A stretch of 64,000 nucleotides of DNA from Pseudomaricurvus hydrocarbonicus (GCF_011602365.1 NZ_JAAONZ010000008.1:62001-126000); one strand, 5' to 3'; shown: positions 36,390 to 45,505, counted from the stretch's first letter. Notes: a model not told the origin generated them from the sequence alone. Numbers and translations are program-made.

Positions 36390-36418
36390 TTGCATTCCCT
36401 CATTCCCGCCCCTAGAAT
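36390..36418 (+). promoter_or_regulatory. Promoter of the rpsF operon
   Basis: TTGCAT (36390-36395), 17-base spacer, TAGAAT (36413-36418), then GC-rich ACGCGGCCC, a discriminator typical of ribosomal and stringently controlled promoters. It lies 122 bases before rpsF. Confidence 0.75.
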
Positions 36419-36492
36419 ACGCGGCCCTAATTATGGCTGAAGAGTTTGTTTCAGAACGCTTGAAACAGTCTGTTTAACTTCAGTCCTCCTTG

Positions 36493-36534
36493 CCTTACCG
36501 ATCTTGTGATGGGGAGGCTTAAACCCGTAAGGAG
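36493..36534 (+). promoter_or_regulatory. Leader stem in front of rpsF, possible S6:S18 autoregulation site
   Basis: CCTTAC (36493-36498) pairs perfectly with GTAAGG (36527-36532), which contains the start of the ribosome site AAGGAG of rpsF. A CCG follows the left arm, as in the known S6:S18 leader motif. Closing the stem would block rpsF translation. Assignment to that RNA family is tentative. Confidence 0.45.
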
Positions 36535-36539
36535 CTAAA

Positions 36540-37001
36540 ATGCGTCATTACGAAATTGTGTTCCTGGTTCATCCGGATCAGAGCGAGCAAGTAGCAGGCA
36601 TGATCGAGCGTTACTCTGCATCTATCAACGATGCAGGTGGTGCAGTTCACCGTCTGGAAGACTGGGGCCGCCGTCAAATGGCTTACCCAATCAACAAGAT
36701 TCACAAAGCTCACTACATTCTGATGAATGTTGAGTGTACTGAAGAAGTGCTGGAAGAGTTGACTACCAACTTCCGTTACAACGATGCTGTTCTGCGTAAC
36801 CTTGTGGTTCGCATGGACGAGGCTGTAACTGAAGAGTCTCCGATCATGAAAGCGGAAAAAGAGAGTCGCGAGCGCAAGGCTAACCGTCAGGACCGTCAGG
36901 ACCGTCGTGAAGAGTCTACTGATACTGCTTCTACTGAAACCGCTTCTACTGAAGCTGCTTCAGCCGACGAATCTGCCGCTGATGAAGCTGGCGAAGAATA
37001 A
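36540..37001 (+). CDS. rpsF: 30S ribosomal protein S6
   Basis: 153 residues. Start [37 protein letters not shown] is the conserved core. Residues from about 100 form an acidic, Thr/Glu/Ala-rich tail with the repeat [11 protein letters not shown], longer than the E. coli tail. First gene of the rpsF-rpsR-membrane-rplI operon. Confidence 0.98.
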   Translation: MRHYEIVFLVHPDQSEQVAGMIERYSASINDAGGAVHRLEDWGRRQMAYPINKIHKAHYILMNVECTEEVLEELTTNFRYNDAVLRNLVVRMDEAVTEESPIMKAEKESRERKANRQDRQDRREESTDTASTETASTEAASADESAADEAGEE

Positions 37002-37012
37002 GGAGTTTACCC

Positions 37013-37240
37013 ATGGCACGTTTTTTCCGTCGTCGTAAGTTCTGCCGTTTCACCGCTGAAGGTGTTAAGCAGATTGACTATAAAGACCTGGAAACTCTGA
37101 AAGCTTACATCTCAGAGACTGGCAAAATTGTACCTAGCCGTATCACGGGCACCAAAGCTAAATATCAGCGTCAGCTGGCTACCGCTATCAAGCGCGCCCG
37201 CTACCTGGCATTGCTGCCGTACACGGATAGCCACGATTAA
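37013..37240 (+). CDS. rpsR: 30S ribosomal protein S18
   Basis: 75 residues, the usual length. [20 protein letters not shown] and [30 protein letters not shown] are typical. It binds S6 in the 30S platform; AAGGAG precedes ATG 37013. Confidence 0.98.
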   Translation: MARFFRRRKFCRFTAEGVKQIDYKDLETLKAYISETGKIVPSRITGTKAKYQRQLATAIKRARYLALLPYTDSHD

Positions 37241-37265
37241 TCAGTAATACAAGAGAACAATTATT

Positions 37266-38150
37266 GTGCGCGCACTGGCTGAATTTATTATGCGTGGACG
37301 CGCGCAGGCTTCAGTGGTGGCTCTCGTCGGGAGCTGGTTTCCACTGATTAGCCCGGCTGCGGTGGCCTTGGTGACATTGCGACGCGGCCCCTTCGACGGA
37401 CTGATGGTCCTGTTGTGGGCGGTACTGCCGGCGCTGGTGACATTTGTTATCAGTGATATGGGACCACTGATGCCAGTGGTGACCATAGCGGGATTGCTGG
37501 CGACGATGGCGTTCGCCCTGCTGCTGAGAAGCAGCAGCTCCTGGGGCTCAACCCTGATGGGGTTGGTTGCATTCAGTGCCCTGGCGGCACTGTCTCTGAC
37601 CCAGTTGATCCCGGACCCGGTCGCGGGGATGACAGAAGCGTTGGGTAAAATGCTTGAGCAGATGCAGGCTCAGGCGCCGGATGGCACGACTATTGTGACG
37701 CCTTCCGAGACCTTCGTGGTTGGCTTGATTGCCTATGTCATGGCGGTAAGTTCATTTATGAGCCTGCTGTTGGCGCGTTGGTGGCAGGCTCTGCTGTACA
37801 ACCCGGGGGGTTTGCAGCAGGAGTTTCATCAGCTGCGGCTGAAGCCGCTGGCGACGTTGACCTGCTTTGCTGCCGTCTTTTACTGCTGGCAGCGGGGGTT
37901 GGATTACCAGCATTGGGCGGGCCTGTTTGGCTTCCCGTTGCTGGTGGTCGGTGCCGCCATCGCTCACCATGTGGTGAAAACCCTGAAGTTGGGTGGCCAA
38001 TGGTTGATCTTGTTTTATTTGGTTCTGGTATTTGCAAGTCCCCTGGTTTTGGTGATTGCAGTACTGGATACGTGGACAGACTTTCGTTCGCGCATCGAAG
38101 CCAAGTCGGGCCGTCGCCAAGAGCGTGACAGGGACGATTCGGACGATTAA
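37266..38150 (+). CDS. Membrane protein of unknown function, rpsR-rplI intervening gene
   Basis: 294 residues, with about eight hydrophobic segments and a charged C-terminal tail (RSRIEAKSGRRQERDRDDSDD region). Pseudomonas has an equivalent gene in the same place. I recognise no motif. GTG start at 37266 is not preceded by a clear ribosome site, and it lies 25 bases after rpsR. Its place between ribosomal genes is conserved across relatives, but a role cannot be read from the sequence. Confidence 0.8.
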   Translation: MRALAEFIMRGRAQASVVALVGSWFPLISPAAVALVTLRRGPFDGLMVLLWAVLPALVTFVISDMGPLMPVVTIAGLLATMAFALLLRSSSSWGSTLMGLVAFSALAALSLTQLIPDPVAGMTEALGKMLEQMQAQAPDGTTIVTPSETFVVGLIAYVMAVSSFMSLLLARWWQALLYNPGGLQQEFHQLRLKPLATLTCFAAVFYCWQRGLDYQHWAGLFGFPLLVVGAAIAHHVVKTLKLGGQWLILFYLVLVFASPLVLVIAVLDTWTDFRSRIEAKSGRRQERDRDDSDD

Positions 38151-38193
38151 GCGCGATGCGTGAACTATGAAATTAACTTAGAGGATTAACGAA

Positions 38194-38640
38194 ATGAACG
38201 TTATTCTGCTCGAAAAAGTGGGAAAGCTGGGCAACATCGGTGACCAGGTTTCTGTGAAGTCAGGCTTTGGCCGCAACTTCCTGATCCCGCAAGGAAAAGC
38301 AATTCCCGCAACTGCAGCCAACGTTGCTGACTTCGAAGCACGCCGTGCTGAGCTGGAAGCTGCCGCTGCTGAAAAGAAAACTGCTGCTGAAGCTCGCGCT
38401 GAGAAGCTGGCTGAACTTACAGTAACCATCACCGCCAATGCTGGCGACGAAGGCAAGCTGTTTGGTTCACTGGGTACCCGTGACCTGGCTCTGGCGATCT
38501 CCGAAGCTGGTGTCGCAGTAACCAAGTCTGAAGTGAAATTGCCAGAAGGCACTCTGCGTGAGGTGGGCGAGTACGACGTCGACGTACAGTTGCACGCTGA
38601 AGTGACTCAGGCGGTTAAGCTGATCGTAGTTGCTGAGTAA
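38194..38640 (+). CDS. rplI: 50S ribosomal protein L9
   Basis: 148 residues. N-terminal [36 protein letters not shown], then the long connecting helix and the C-terminal globular domain. Last gene of the rpsF operon; the stop lies inside an imperfect dyad (38631-38655). Confidence 0.98.
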   Translation: MNVILLEKVGKLGNIGDQVSVKSGFGRNFLIPQGKAIPATAANVADFEARRAELEAAAAEKKTAAEARAEKLAELTVTITANAGDEGKLFGSLGTRDLALAISEAGVAVTKSEVKLPEGTLREVGEYDVDVQLHAEVTQAVKLIVVAE

Positions 38641-39169
38641 TACCATTACTGAGCACTATTGGCCGCTGAGTAATGTCAGTGGCTGACTGATGACGGTTGC
38701 GCATGACGGGCTACTGAATAAGTGGTTGGGAGTGGTGACTGTTATTTGAGTGGCGTTGAGGGCCCAGGCTCTGAGCGCGGCTTGTCAATTCGGGCGTTGT
38801 TCCGCCCGCTGTCTGAGGATAGCGGTGCCGGAGCAGCGCCCGAGTTGTTTGTGGCGACGGTGTTTGTTCGGTGTGGATGCTGTTCGGGTCGGTGTTGTCG
38901 CTCTCGCCGCTGAAAGGCATGGCGCGAGCAGGCGGGCCGGTTTCGAACGCAAAGGCCTTAAGCTTCTGGGCGGGTTCGGCGATCGCCGCTGAGGTGTGTT
39001 GCCATCCCGCGTACGGTTGCAATATCTCCGGGCAGAAGTCTTGCTAATCTCCCCCGTGCTATGCAAACTAGCCCATTAAGTCTTGGGTCAATACACGCTT
39101 GCCCCTGGGCTAACTAACCCGCGCGCCTGTTCATAGGCGTCTTCCTACAATTTAGTCGTACCTCATACT
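38641..39169. other. Intergenic region between rplI and dnaB
   Basis: 529 bases. An imperfect inverted repeat (TGCTGAGTAAT / ATTACTGAGCA, 38631-38655, one mismatch) straddles the rplI stop without a T tract. A TACAAT hexamer (39146-39151) may be the dnaB -10, with no good -35. Small frames on both strands have Arg/Cys/Gly-biased composition and are not convincing. Confidence 0.5.
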
Positions 39170-40684
39170 ATGACCGATCCGCAGTCTTATTCATCCGACT
39201 ATTCGTCTGATTACCCATCCGACTACTCTGCCAGCCGGGATCGGGAGGAGGACTTTGGCCGTTCTCCGGGAGGGGTGTCGCGCGATCCCATGCCGCATTC
39301 CATTGAAGCGGAGCAGGCGGTGCTGGGCGGGCTGATGCTCGAGAACCACCGTTTTGATAACGTCGCGGAAGTGATTTCTGAGGAAGACTTTTACCGCGAC
39401 AGCCATCGCCAGATTTATCAGATGATGGCCAAGCTGAATGATGCCGGTCAGCCGCTGGACATCATTACCCTGTCGGAAGAGCTGAATCGCCATGACCTGC
39501 TCTCCCACGTGGGGGGGTTGGGTTACCTGTCCGAAATGGCGACCCATACGCCCAGTGCGGCCAATATTGCGGCTTATGCTCAAATTGTTCGCGAGCGTGC
39601 CACGCTGCGGCAGTTGATTCATGCGGCCAACGAAATCAGCCGTTCCAGTCAGAACCCGTCTGGTCTGGATTCGGATGACTTGTTGCAAATGGCGGAGAAG
39701 CGGGTCGCTGAAATTGCTGAGGATCGACCCAAAGAAGGTGGTTTTCAGGACGTCAATTCGCTGTTGAAGGTGTCGGTAGAGAAGATTGATGAGCGCTTTC
39801 GCTCGGACGCCACGATCACGGGCCTGTCGACGGGCCTGACGGCACTGGATGAGCGCACCTCCGGGTGGCAGCCCGGGGAAATGATTATTCTGGCCGCCCG
39901 CCCCTCTATGGGGAAGACGGCGCTGGCACTTAACTTTGTTGAGGCGGCACTGATGACCCAGGACAAGCCGTCACTGGTGTTCAGCATGGAGATGCCGGCC
40001 GATTCGCTGGTCATGCGGATGTTGTCGTCGGTCGGTCGGATTGATGCCGGCAAGTTGCGCGACGGCTCTCTCACCGAGGAGGACTGGCCCAAGCTGTCGG
40101 CGGCGGTGGCCAAAATGAAGAACAAGCCGTTGTTCATTGATGATACCCCGGGGTTAACGCCGCAGGAGGTGCGGGCTCGGGTCAAGCGTGTTACGCGCTC
40201 CTACCTGGTGGAGCTGCAGCAAAAGCAGCCGGGGTTGACGCAGGAAGAGCTGGAGGAGAAAAGCCGGCCAGCCATGATCATGCTCGATTACCTGCAGCTG
40301 ATGCAGGTGGCGGGCAAGAGTGAGGGCCGGACTCAGGAAATTTCAGAGATCTCCCGCTCCCTCAAGGCGCTGGCGAAAGAGTATTCCTGTCCGGTGATTG
40401 CGTTGTCGCAGCTGAATCGCGGGGTGGAACAGCGCCCGAACAAGCGGCCGATGAACTCGGATCTGCGGGAATCCGGTGCAATTGAGCAGGACGCCGATGT
40501 TATTTTGTTTATCTACCGCGATGAATACTACAACGAAGAGAGCCCGGATAAAGGGGTGGCTGAATTGATTGTGGGTAAACAGCGCAACGGTGAGGTGGGA
40601 ACCAGTAAGGCGGCCTTTGTGGGCAAGTTCACACGCTTTGAAAACCTTGCGCCTGAGTATTTCAGTCAGGCTGACGACTTCTGA
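39170..40684 (+). CDS. dnaB: Replicative DNA helicase
   Basis: 504 residues. The first 40 residues are low complexity with SYSSDYSSDYPSDYS repeats, absent from E. coli DnaB, followed by the conserved PHSIEAEQAVLGGLML. Walker A PSMGKTALAL near 248, GAIEQDADVILFIYRDEYY toward the C-terminus. Hexameric ring helicase of the replication fork. No strong ribosome site precedes ATG 39170. Confidence 0.97.
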   Translation: MTDPQSYSSDYSSDYPSDYSASRDREEDFGRSPGGVSRDPMPHSIEAEQAVLGGLMLENHRFDNVAEVISEEDFYRDSHRQIYQMMAKLNDAGQPLDIITLSEELNRHDLLSHVGGLGYLSEMATHTPSAANIAAYAQIVRERATLRQLIHAANEISRSSQNPSGLDSDDLLQMAEKRVAEIAEDRPKEGGFQDVNSLLKVSVEKIDERFRSDATITGLSTGLTALDERTSGWQPGEMIILAARPSMGKTALALNFVEAALMTQDKPSLVFSMEMPADSLVMRMLSSVGRIDAGKLRDGSLTEEDWPKLSAAVAKMKNKPLFIDDTPGLTPQEVRARVKRVTRSYLVELQQKQPGLTQEELEEKSRPAMIMLDYLQLMQVAGKSEGRTQEISEISRSLKALAKEYSCPVIALSQLNRGVEQRPNKRPMNSDLRESGAIEQDADVILFIYRDEYYNEESPDKGVAELIVGKQRNGEVGTSKAAFVGKFTRFENLAPEYFSQADDF

Positions 40685-40794
40685 TTTTACCTTCTTGCCT
40701 GACTCTGGCGCTGGGGTGTGCGCCGCGGGATCCTCAAATCGCCCGACCCTGAAACCTGTTTAACTTGCTGGAATTGCCAAAGAGAGAGCTGATC

Positions 40795-41646
40795 ATGCAA
40801 ATTTTCCATCACATTGCTTCGCTGCGCGACGCCTTGAAAAAAGAGCGCATGGCAGGCAAGCGCATTGGTTTTGTGCCGACCATGGGGAATCTTCATGATG
40901 CCCACATCCAACTCATTGAGCGCGCTCGCGAGACTAACGATATTGTGGTGTGCTCGATCTTTGTCAACGGTCTTCAGTTTGGCCTGAATGAGGATTGGGA
41001 CAAATACCCGCGCACGTTTGAAAACGATTGCCAGCGCTTGCGGGACGCGAGCTGTGATTACCTGTTTCACCCCGACGACATTGAGATGTACCCCAATGGC
41101 ATGGATACCCAGACCCGCGTCATCTGCCCAACCATGACCGATGTGTTGTGTGGTGCCAGTCGCCCTGGGCACTTTGAGGGCGTGACGACGGTGGTGACCA
41201 AATTGTTCAACATCGTGCAACCGGATGAGGCGGTCTTTGGCTTGAAAGACTACCAGCAGCTGGCGGTGATTCGTCGCATGGTGGAAGACCTGTGTATGCC
41301 GGTGCAGATCACCGCCGGTGAGATCCACCGCGAAGCCGATGGTTTGGCGATGAGCTCCCGCAACGGCTTTATCACCGACGAAGAGCGTCCCCGGGTCAGT
41401 CAGTTGAACAAGAGTCTCAACTGGGTTGCCGATCAAATTGTCAGCGGGCGTCGCGATTTTGAAGTGCTCGAGGCCGAGGCCAGGCAGCAGATCGAAGAGG
41501 CCGGTTTCAAGGTGGATTACTTCACCATCTCCGACAGCAAAACCCTCGAAGCCGCCGCCGTCGACGATTCCGAGCTCACCATTCTGGGGGCCATGTTCAC
41601 CAGCGGCGCGCGCCTGATCGACAACGTCTCCGTGGTTTTGAACTGA
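40795..41646 (+). CDS. panC: Pantothenate synthetase
   Basis: 283 residues, as in E. coli. Ligates pantoate and beta-alanine using ATP. Visible: [16 protein letters not shown] (HxGH-type motif with the second His kept), SIFVNGLQF where most family members have VNPx[39 protein letters not shown] 40795 follows AGAGAG. panB and panD are not adjacent. The substituted residues suggest a divergent, but probably active, enzyme. Confidence 0.93.
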   Translation: MQIFHHIASLRDALKKERMAGKRIGFVPTMGNLHDAHIQLIERARETNDIVVCSIFVNGLQFGLNEDWDKYPRTFENDCQRLRDASCDYLFHPDDIEMYPNGMDTQTRVICPTMTDVLCGASRPGHFEGVTTVVTKLFNIVQPDEAVFGLKDYQQLAVIRRMVEDLCMPVQITAGEIHREADGLAMSSRNGFITDEERPRVSQLNKSLNWVADQIVSGRRDFEVLEAEARQQIEEAGFKVDYFTISDSKTLEAAAVDDSELTILGAMFTSGARLIDNVSVVLN

Positions 41647-41654
41647 TTCCGCCT

Positions 41655-41692
41655 ACAGCCTTGCAGGAGGTCTCAACCTCCTGCAAGGCTGT
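41655..41692 (+). terminator. Long perfect hairpin after panC
   Basis: A 17-bp perfect stem (41655-41671 with 41676-41692) closed by loop CTCA. No T tract follows, so the structure may stabilise the panC 3' end or act as a Rho-assisted terminator, separating panC from the peroxidase gene. Confidence 0.65.
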
Positions 41693-41740
41693 ACTCGCTA
41701 CTATTTTCCCATTGCCACAGACCACTTTTTAGACTATTTT

Positions 41741-41754
41741 AATTGTGCACAATT
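41741..41754 (+). promoter_or_regulatory. Palindromic operator upstream of glutathione peroxidase, OhrR-like
   Basis: AATTGTGCACAATT is a perfect 14-bp palindrome within a very AT-rich promoter region, 38 bases before the peroxidase start. Known OhrR operators contain similar ACAATT/AATTGT half-sites, and an ohrR gene lies just downstream. Confidence 0.6.
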
Positions 41755-41791
41755 TAATTTTGCATTTATATGTTACTAAGAGGGTATTGTA

Positions 41792-42268
41792 ATGAGTTTG
41801 TTAACGGAATTTTCGGCTGCAACTTTGTCCGGCGAAGAGCGTTCGCTGGCCGATTATGAGGGCAAGGTGGTGCTGGTGGTGAATACCGCCAGCAAATGTG
41901 GCTTTACTCCCCAGTACAAGGGGTTGGAAGCGTTGTACAAAAAATACAAAGATCGTGGTCTGGAGATTCTGGGGTTTCCCTGCAATCAGTTTGGCAAGCA
42001 GGAGCCAGGCGACAGTGCGGAGATTGACAGTTTTTGCGAGCGCAACTTCGGGGTGACTTTCCCGCTGTTTGCGAAAGTGGAGGTGAACGGTGACAATGCC
42101 CATCCCTTGTTCCGTCAGTTGAAATCTCAGGCGCCAGGGCTGCTGGGGACCGAATCCATCAAATGGAACTTCACCAAGTTTCTGGTTGGGCGTGATGGGT
42201 CGGTTAAGCGTTTTGCGCCCAAGGATAAGCCTGAAAGCCTGGAGTCGGCCATTGAGGCCTTGTTGTAA
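41792..42268 (+). CDS. Glutathione peroxidase-like thiol peroxidase
   Basis: 158 residues. Peroxidatic Cys36 in [12 protein letters not shown] (Cys in place of Sec), a second Cys64 in [12 protein letters not shown] that may resolve the disulfide, Gln70 and WNFTKFLVG complete the catalytic set. Cys64 suggests thioredoxin as electron donor. Reduces H2O2 or organic hydroperoxides. Preceded by an OhrR-like palindrome and followed by ohrR. Confidence 0.94.
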   Translation: MSLLTEFSAATLSGEERSLADYEGKVVLVVNTASKCGFTPQYKGLEALYKKYKDRGLEILGFPCNQFGKQEPGDSAEIDSFCERNFGVTFPLFAKVEVNGDNAHPLFRQLKSQAPGLLGTESIKWNFTKFLVGRDGSVKRFAPKDKPESLESAIEALL

Positions 42269-42327
42269 TTGACTGTGTTTGATGGGGGTGAGTGCGCCTG
42301 GGCTTGTCGCAGGTACTGCTGGTCTCT

Positions 42328-42369
42328 GCATTGGGCATTGGGCATTGGGCATTGGGCGCTGGGCGCTGG
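42328..42369 (+). repeat. Heptamer tandem array GCATTGG x4, GCGCTGG x2
   Basis: Four exact GCATTGG units followed by two GCGCTGG units in one register, in the 177-base gap between the peroxidase and ohrR genes. Confidence 0.93.
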
Positions 42370-42445
42370 GCGCCGTGGCTGGGTTGATGCCCGGGCGGTG
42401 GGGTGACGATGATTGAGTGTATGAGAGATAAGGTGGGCAGTCCCT

Positions 42446-42907
42446 GTGGGAAATAATGATTTGATTCGCCTGGATGAGCAGCTTTGCTTTATGTTGTACG
42501 CCGGTTCCCGGGCGATGACAAAAGCCTACCAGCCCATGCTCAAGGAGCTTGGTTTAACCTACCCCCAATATCTGGTCATGATGGTGTTGTGGGAGTGGGC
42601 TCAGTCTCAGCCGCAGGAGCCGACTGTGAAGATGCTGGGGGCTCGCTTGCGGCTGGACTCCGGAACCTTGACGCCATTGTTGAAGCGGCTGGAGCAGCAG
42701 GGGCTGGTGACCCGGCGGCGCGACGATGAAGATGAGCGTCGGGTGTTGGTGGCTGCGACGGAGCAGGGCTGTGCGCTGGAGGCGACGGCGGCCAGTTGGG
42801 TGAGTCAGGCGGCCGGCTCGCTGGGGTCACTGGGGCTTGATGTCGGGGCTTTGCGTCAGGATTTGAAAGGGTTGTTGGATGTTTTGTCGCAAGGGGCAAA
42901 AGACTGA
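42446..42907 (+). CDS. ohrR: OhrR/MarR-family organic hydroperoxide sensor
   Basis: 153 residues, closely following B. subtilis OhrR: sensor Cys14 in [20 protein letters not shown], then [17 protein letters not shown] and [31 protein letters not shown]. Oxidation of Cys14 by hydroperoxides releases DNA. GTG start with AAGGTGG nearby. No ohr gene is in the window; the upstream peroxidase with a matching palindrome is the likely target. birA begins 3 bases after its stop. Confidence 0.9.
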   Translation: MGNNDLIRLDEQLCFMLYAGSRAMTKAYQPMLKELGLTYPQYLVMMVLWEWAQSQPQEPTVKMLGARLRLDSGTLTPLLKRLEQQGLVTRRRDDEDERRVLVAATEQGCALEATAASWVSQAAGSLGSLGLDVGALRQDLKGLLDVLSQGAKD

Positions 42908-42910
42908 GTT

Positions 42911-43882
42911 ATGAATTTACAGGCGATTTTGACATTAATGGCCGACGGTGAGTTTCATTCCGGCAAGGTGCTGGGTGAGTTGCTGGGGGTGAGCCGTACG
43001 GCGGTGTGGAAGCATTTGCAAAAGCTGGAGGCCTATGGGATCCCGCTGGAATCGGTGAAGGGCAAGGGCTATCGTTTGCCGGGCGGGATTGAATTGCTGG
43101 ACCCGGAGCGGATTGAGTCGGGTTTGGCCGGGGCGGCGAAAAGCTTTTTGTCCGAGTTGGATGTGCGCCAGAGCGTGGATTCGACCAATGTGCAGGCGAT
43201 GGCGCGCGCCGGTGTTGGCGGCGGGCATGGCTATGTGTGCCTGGCGGAGCACCAGACCGCCGGTCGCGGTCGCCGCGGGCGCACTTGGGTCAGCCCTTTT
43301 GGGCAGAGTTTGTACTGCTCGGTCGTTGCAGAGTTTGATGGCGGCGCGGCCGCGCTGGAGGGCTTGAGTCTGGCGGTGGGGGTGGCTCTGGTGAGAGCCC
43401 TGAGGCGTCTGGGGGCTGAGGGTGTCGGTCTCAAGTGGCCCAACGATGTGCTCTGGCAGGGGCGCAAGCTGGCGGGCGTGTTACTGGAAATGACCGGAGA
43501 TCCGGCGGGTGTCTGCCAGGTGGTTGTGGGGTTGGGGCTGAATGTCCGCATGGCGGCTCAATCCGCAGAGGGGATCGATCAGCCGTGGGCAGACATGAGT
43601 CAGATTCTGCCGCAATTGTCCCGCAATGAGCTGGCGACGGCGGTGCTGGATGAGTTACTGCCACTGTTGGCCGGTTACCATGTGGCCGGGTTCACCGCTT
43701 GTCGGGATGAGTGGGAGGCGGTGCATGTGTTTGCCGGTCGGGAGGTGACCTTAATGATCGGCAATGAGGTCGTTAGTGGCGTGGCTCTGGGTGTGACCAA
43801 TTCGGGCGCATTGCGGCTGGCGATTGGTGATACTGTTGAGGAGTTTAACGGCGGTGAAGTGTCTTTGAGGGCAGCGGATTGA
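42911..43882 (+). CDS. birA: Biotin-protein ligase and biotin operon repressor
   Basis: 323 residues. N-terminal winged helix (FHSGKVLGELLGVSRTAVWKHLQKL), catalytic part with GRGRRGRTWVSPFG biotin/ATP loop and LKWPNDVLWQGRKLAGVLLEM, then a C-terminal SH3-like domain. Attaches biotin to carboxylases and represses biotin genes. Its stop overlaps the start of coaX. Confidence 0.96.
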   Translation: MNLQAILTLMADGEFHSGKVLGELLGVSRTAVWKHLQKLEAYGIPLESVKGKGYRLPGGIELLDPERIESGLAGAAKSFLSELDVRQSVDSTNVQAMARAGVGGGHGYVCLAEHQTAGRGRRGRTWVSPFGQSLYCSVVAEFDGGAAALEGLSLAVGVALVRALRRLGAEGVGLKWPNDVLWQGRKLAGVLLEMTGDPAGVCQVVVGLGLNVRMAAQSAEGIDQPWADMSQILPQLSRNELATAVLDELLPLLAGYHVAGFTACRDEWEAVHVFAGREVTLMIGNEVVSGVALGVTNSGALRLAIGDTVEEFNGGEVSLRAAD

Positions 43883-44691
43883 TGTCGGATTTGGCATTGT
43901 GTCGTGCACAGTTGCAAATTGATGTGGGTAATACCCGCCTGAAATGGCGCTTGTGTTCACAAAATGAGGTGAAGGCGCGAGGCTTTTTGGTCTGGTCTGA
44001 CTTCTCCGGGCCACCCGAGCTGCTTGCGCAATTGGCGGTCGCACTGGCCGGAGCGGCCGTGGAGTCGGTTCTGGTGTCGTCGGTGGCGGCTGCGGAAGTG
44101 GCGGTGGCCATTGATCAGTGGGCGCGGCAGTGTTTCGACGTTGAGGCCCGGTTTGCCGTAGTGTCACCGCGGGCTGCGGGGGTGGACGTTGGCTATGACA
44201 ACCCAGCAGTGCTCGGCGTCGATCGCTGGCTGGCCGTGCTGGCGGCGTCTGCCTACCAGGCCGACGGGGTTGTGGTCGTGGACTGCGGCAGCGCGGTAAC
44301 CGTCGATGTGTTGTGTGGCAGCCAGCACCGGGGAGGCTATATTGTTCCGGGGTTGCGATTAATGAATGCCGCGTTGTTTCAGGATACGGCGCGGGTGCGG
44401 GTGGTACCGGATTGGCAGGTGTCGGGTTTGCCGGGGCGCGATACGGTGTCGGCCGTCAGTTCGGGGTTACCGCTTATGGTGGCGGGGCTGGTGAACGAAG
44501 TTTGGTCGCGCCAGTTGGCGCAAGGGGGAGGCGGCCAGCACTGGAAAGTCCTCTTGACGGGAGGGGATGCCCCTCTGCTGGTTGCTTTGCTGGCGGACAA
44601 AATGGAGGTTCTGGTGGTGGAGGATTTGGTGCTTGACGGCTTGTCGCTGGCTGAATCCCGTCCGCTGGATCGTGGTCAAGGGTTGATTTGA
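43882..44691 (+). CDS. coaX: Type III pantothenate kinase
   Basis: 269 residues. Phosphorylates pantothenate in CoA synthesis. LQIDVGNTRLKWRL (N-terminal ATP site), GYDNPAVLGVDRWLAVLAA and VVDCGSAVTVDVL are the family motifs. Starts 1 base inside the birA stop (TGATG), so translation is coupled. The birA-coaX pair is typical of Pseudomonas-like bacteria. Confidence 0.95.
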   Translation: MSDLALCRAQLQIDVGNTRLKWRLCSQNEVKARGFLVWSDFSGPPELLAQLAVALAGAAVESVLVSSVAAAEVAVAIDQWARQCFDVEARFAVVSPRAAGVDVGYDNPAVLGVDRWLAVLAASAYQADGVVVVDCGSAVTVDVLCGSQHRGGYIVPGLRLMNAALFQDTARVRVVPDWQVSGLPGRDTVSAVSSGLPLMVAGLVNEVWSRQLAQGGGGQHWKVLLTGGDAPLLVALLADKMEVLVVEDLVLDGLSLAESRPLDRGQGLI

Positions 44692-44734
44692 AGGCAGGTG
44701 CCGGTTCGGTGGCGGGCGGTTTTTGGGAAATGTT

Positions 44735-45502
44735 ATGCGTGCAATATTTTTAACGTTGGTGGTTGTGAATTTGGGGTTGTTTGGTGTGCTGTGGTTTCGG
44801 CCGGCGGCGGTTGATCTGGCCCCGCCCAAGTCAGCGGTGCCGGTAGAGTCTGGTGTGCAGCGGTTGGTGTTGCTTGGCGAGTTGGAGCCGGAAGATATTT
44901 TGCCGCGCGAGCGGATCGATGTCTCTCAGGCGTCTGGGGCCGAGGCGGGGGCAGGCGTCGCTGCGGAGTCTGCTGCAGGGCAGCCTGGTGATGGGCTGGC
45001 TGTCGACTCCCGGCCCCTCTGTACTTACGTTGGCCCCTTTCAGGATATGTTGCCCGCTGAATATCTGGTGGAAAACCTGCAGGCGCTGGAGGTGTCGGCT
45101 CAGGTGCGCAAGGTGGAGGTGCCTGGCGACCCCAATTTTTGGGTGTACCAAAGCCCTGAACCTTCCCGCAAGGCGGCTTTGCGGCGCTTGCATGAAATGC
45201 AGGCGAAAAATATCGACAGTTACGTTATCCCCAAGGGGGAGCTGGAAAATGGTATCTCATTTGGTGTTTTCAGCAGTCGCGCCAGGGCGGAAGAGCGCTT
45301 GGCGGTGATTTTATCGCTCGGGTATGAGGCGGCTGTCCGGCCAATTCCCCGGACTTTTGAAGAGATCTGGGTGTCTTTGGGGGTGGGAGAGGCCGAAAAA
45401 GTGGCTGATGAGCGCTGGTTTGAGCTGTTGAATCGGGAAGACGGCCTGGAGAAACGACAAAATTTCTGTTCACCTGTTGCGTCCGGGGAAAAGTTTCACT
45501 AG
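44735..45502 (+). CDS. Membrane-anchored SPOR-like protein
   Basis: About 255 residues. One N-terminal membrane helix (IFLTLVVVNLGLFGVLWF), a Pro/Ala-rich linker, then a SPOR-like fold with repeats around residues 105-175 (CTYVGPFQDMLPAEYL; SFGVFSSRARAEERLAVI), the type that binds peptidoglycan. A related gene follows coaX in Pseudomonas. ATG 44735 has GGGAA before it. The tRNA promoter lies in its last codons. Confidence 0.85.
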   Translation: MRAIFLTLVVVNLGLFGVLWFRPAAVDLAPPKSAVPVESGVQRLVLLGELEPEDILPRERIDVSQASGAEAGAGVAAESAAGQPGDGLAVDSRPLCTYVGPFQDMLPAEYLVENLQALEVSAQVRKVEVPGDPNFWVYQSPEPSRKAALRRLHEMQAKNIDSYVIPKGELENGISFGVFSSRARAEERLAVILSLGYEAAVRPIPRTFEEIWVSLGVGEAEKVADERWFELLNREDGLEKRQNFCSPVASGEKFH

Positions 45503-45505
45503 AAT
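45477..45505 (+). promoter_or_regulatory. tRNA-tuf operon promoter
   Basis: TTGCGT (45477-45482), 17-base spacer, TAGAAT (45500-45505), then CGCGCCC. It overlaps the 3' end of the SPOR gene and lies 55 bases before the first tRNA. The GC-rich discriminator fits stringent control. Confidence 0.8.

Noticed and set aside
38711..39066. Small frames on both strands between rplI and dnaB
   Set aside because: Biased Arg/Cys/Gly or Ser/Pro/Thr composition and no ribosome sites.
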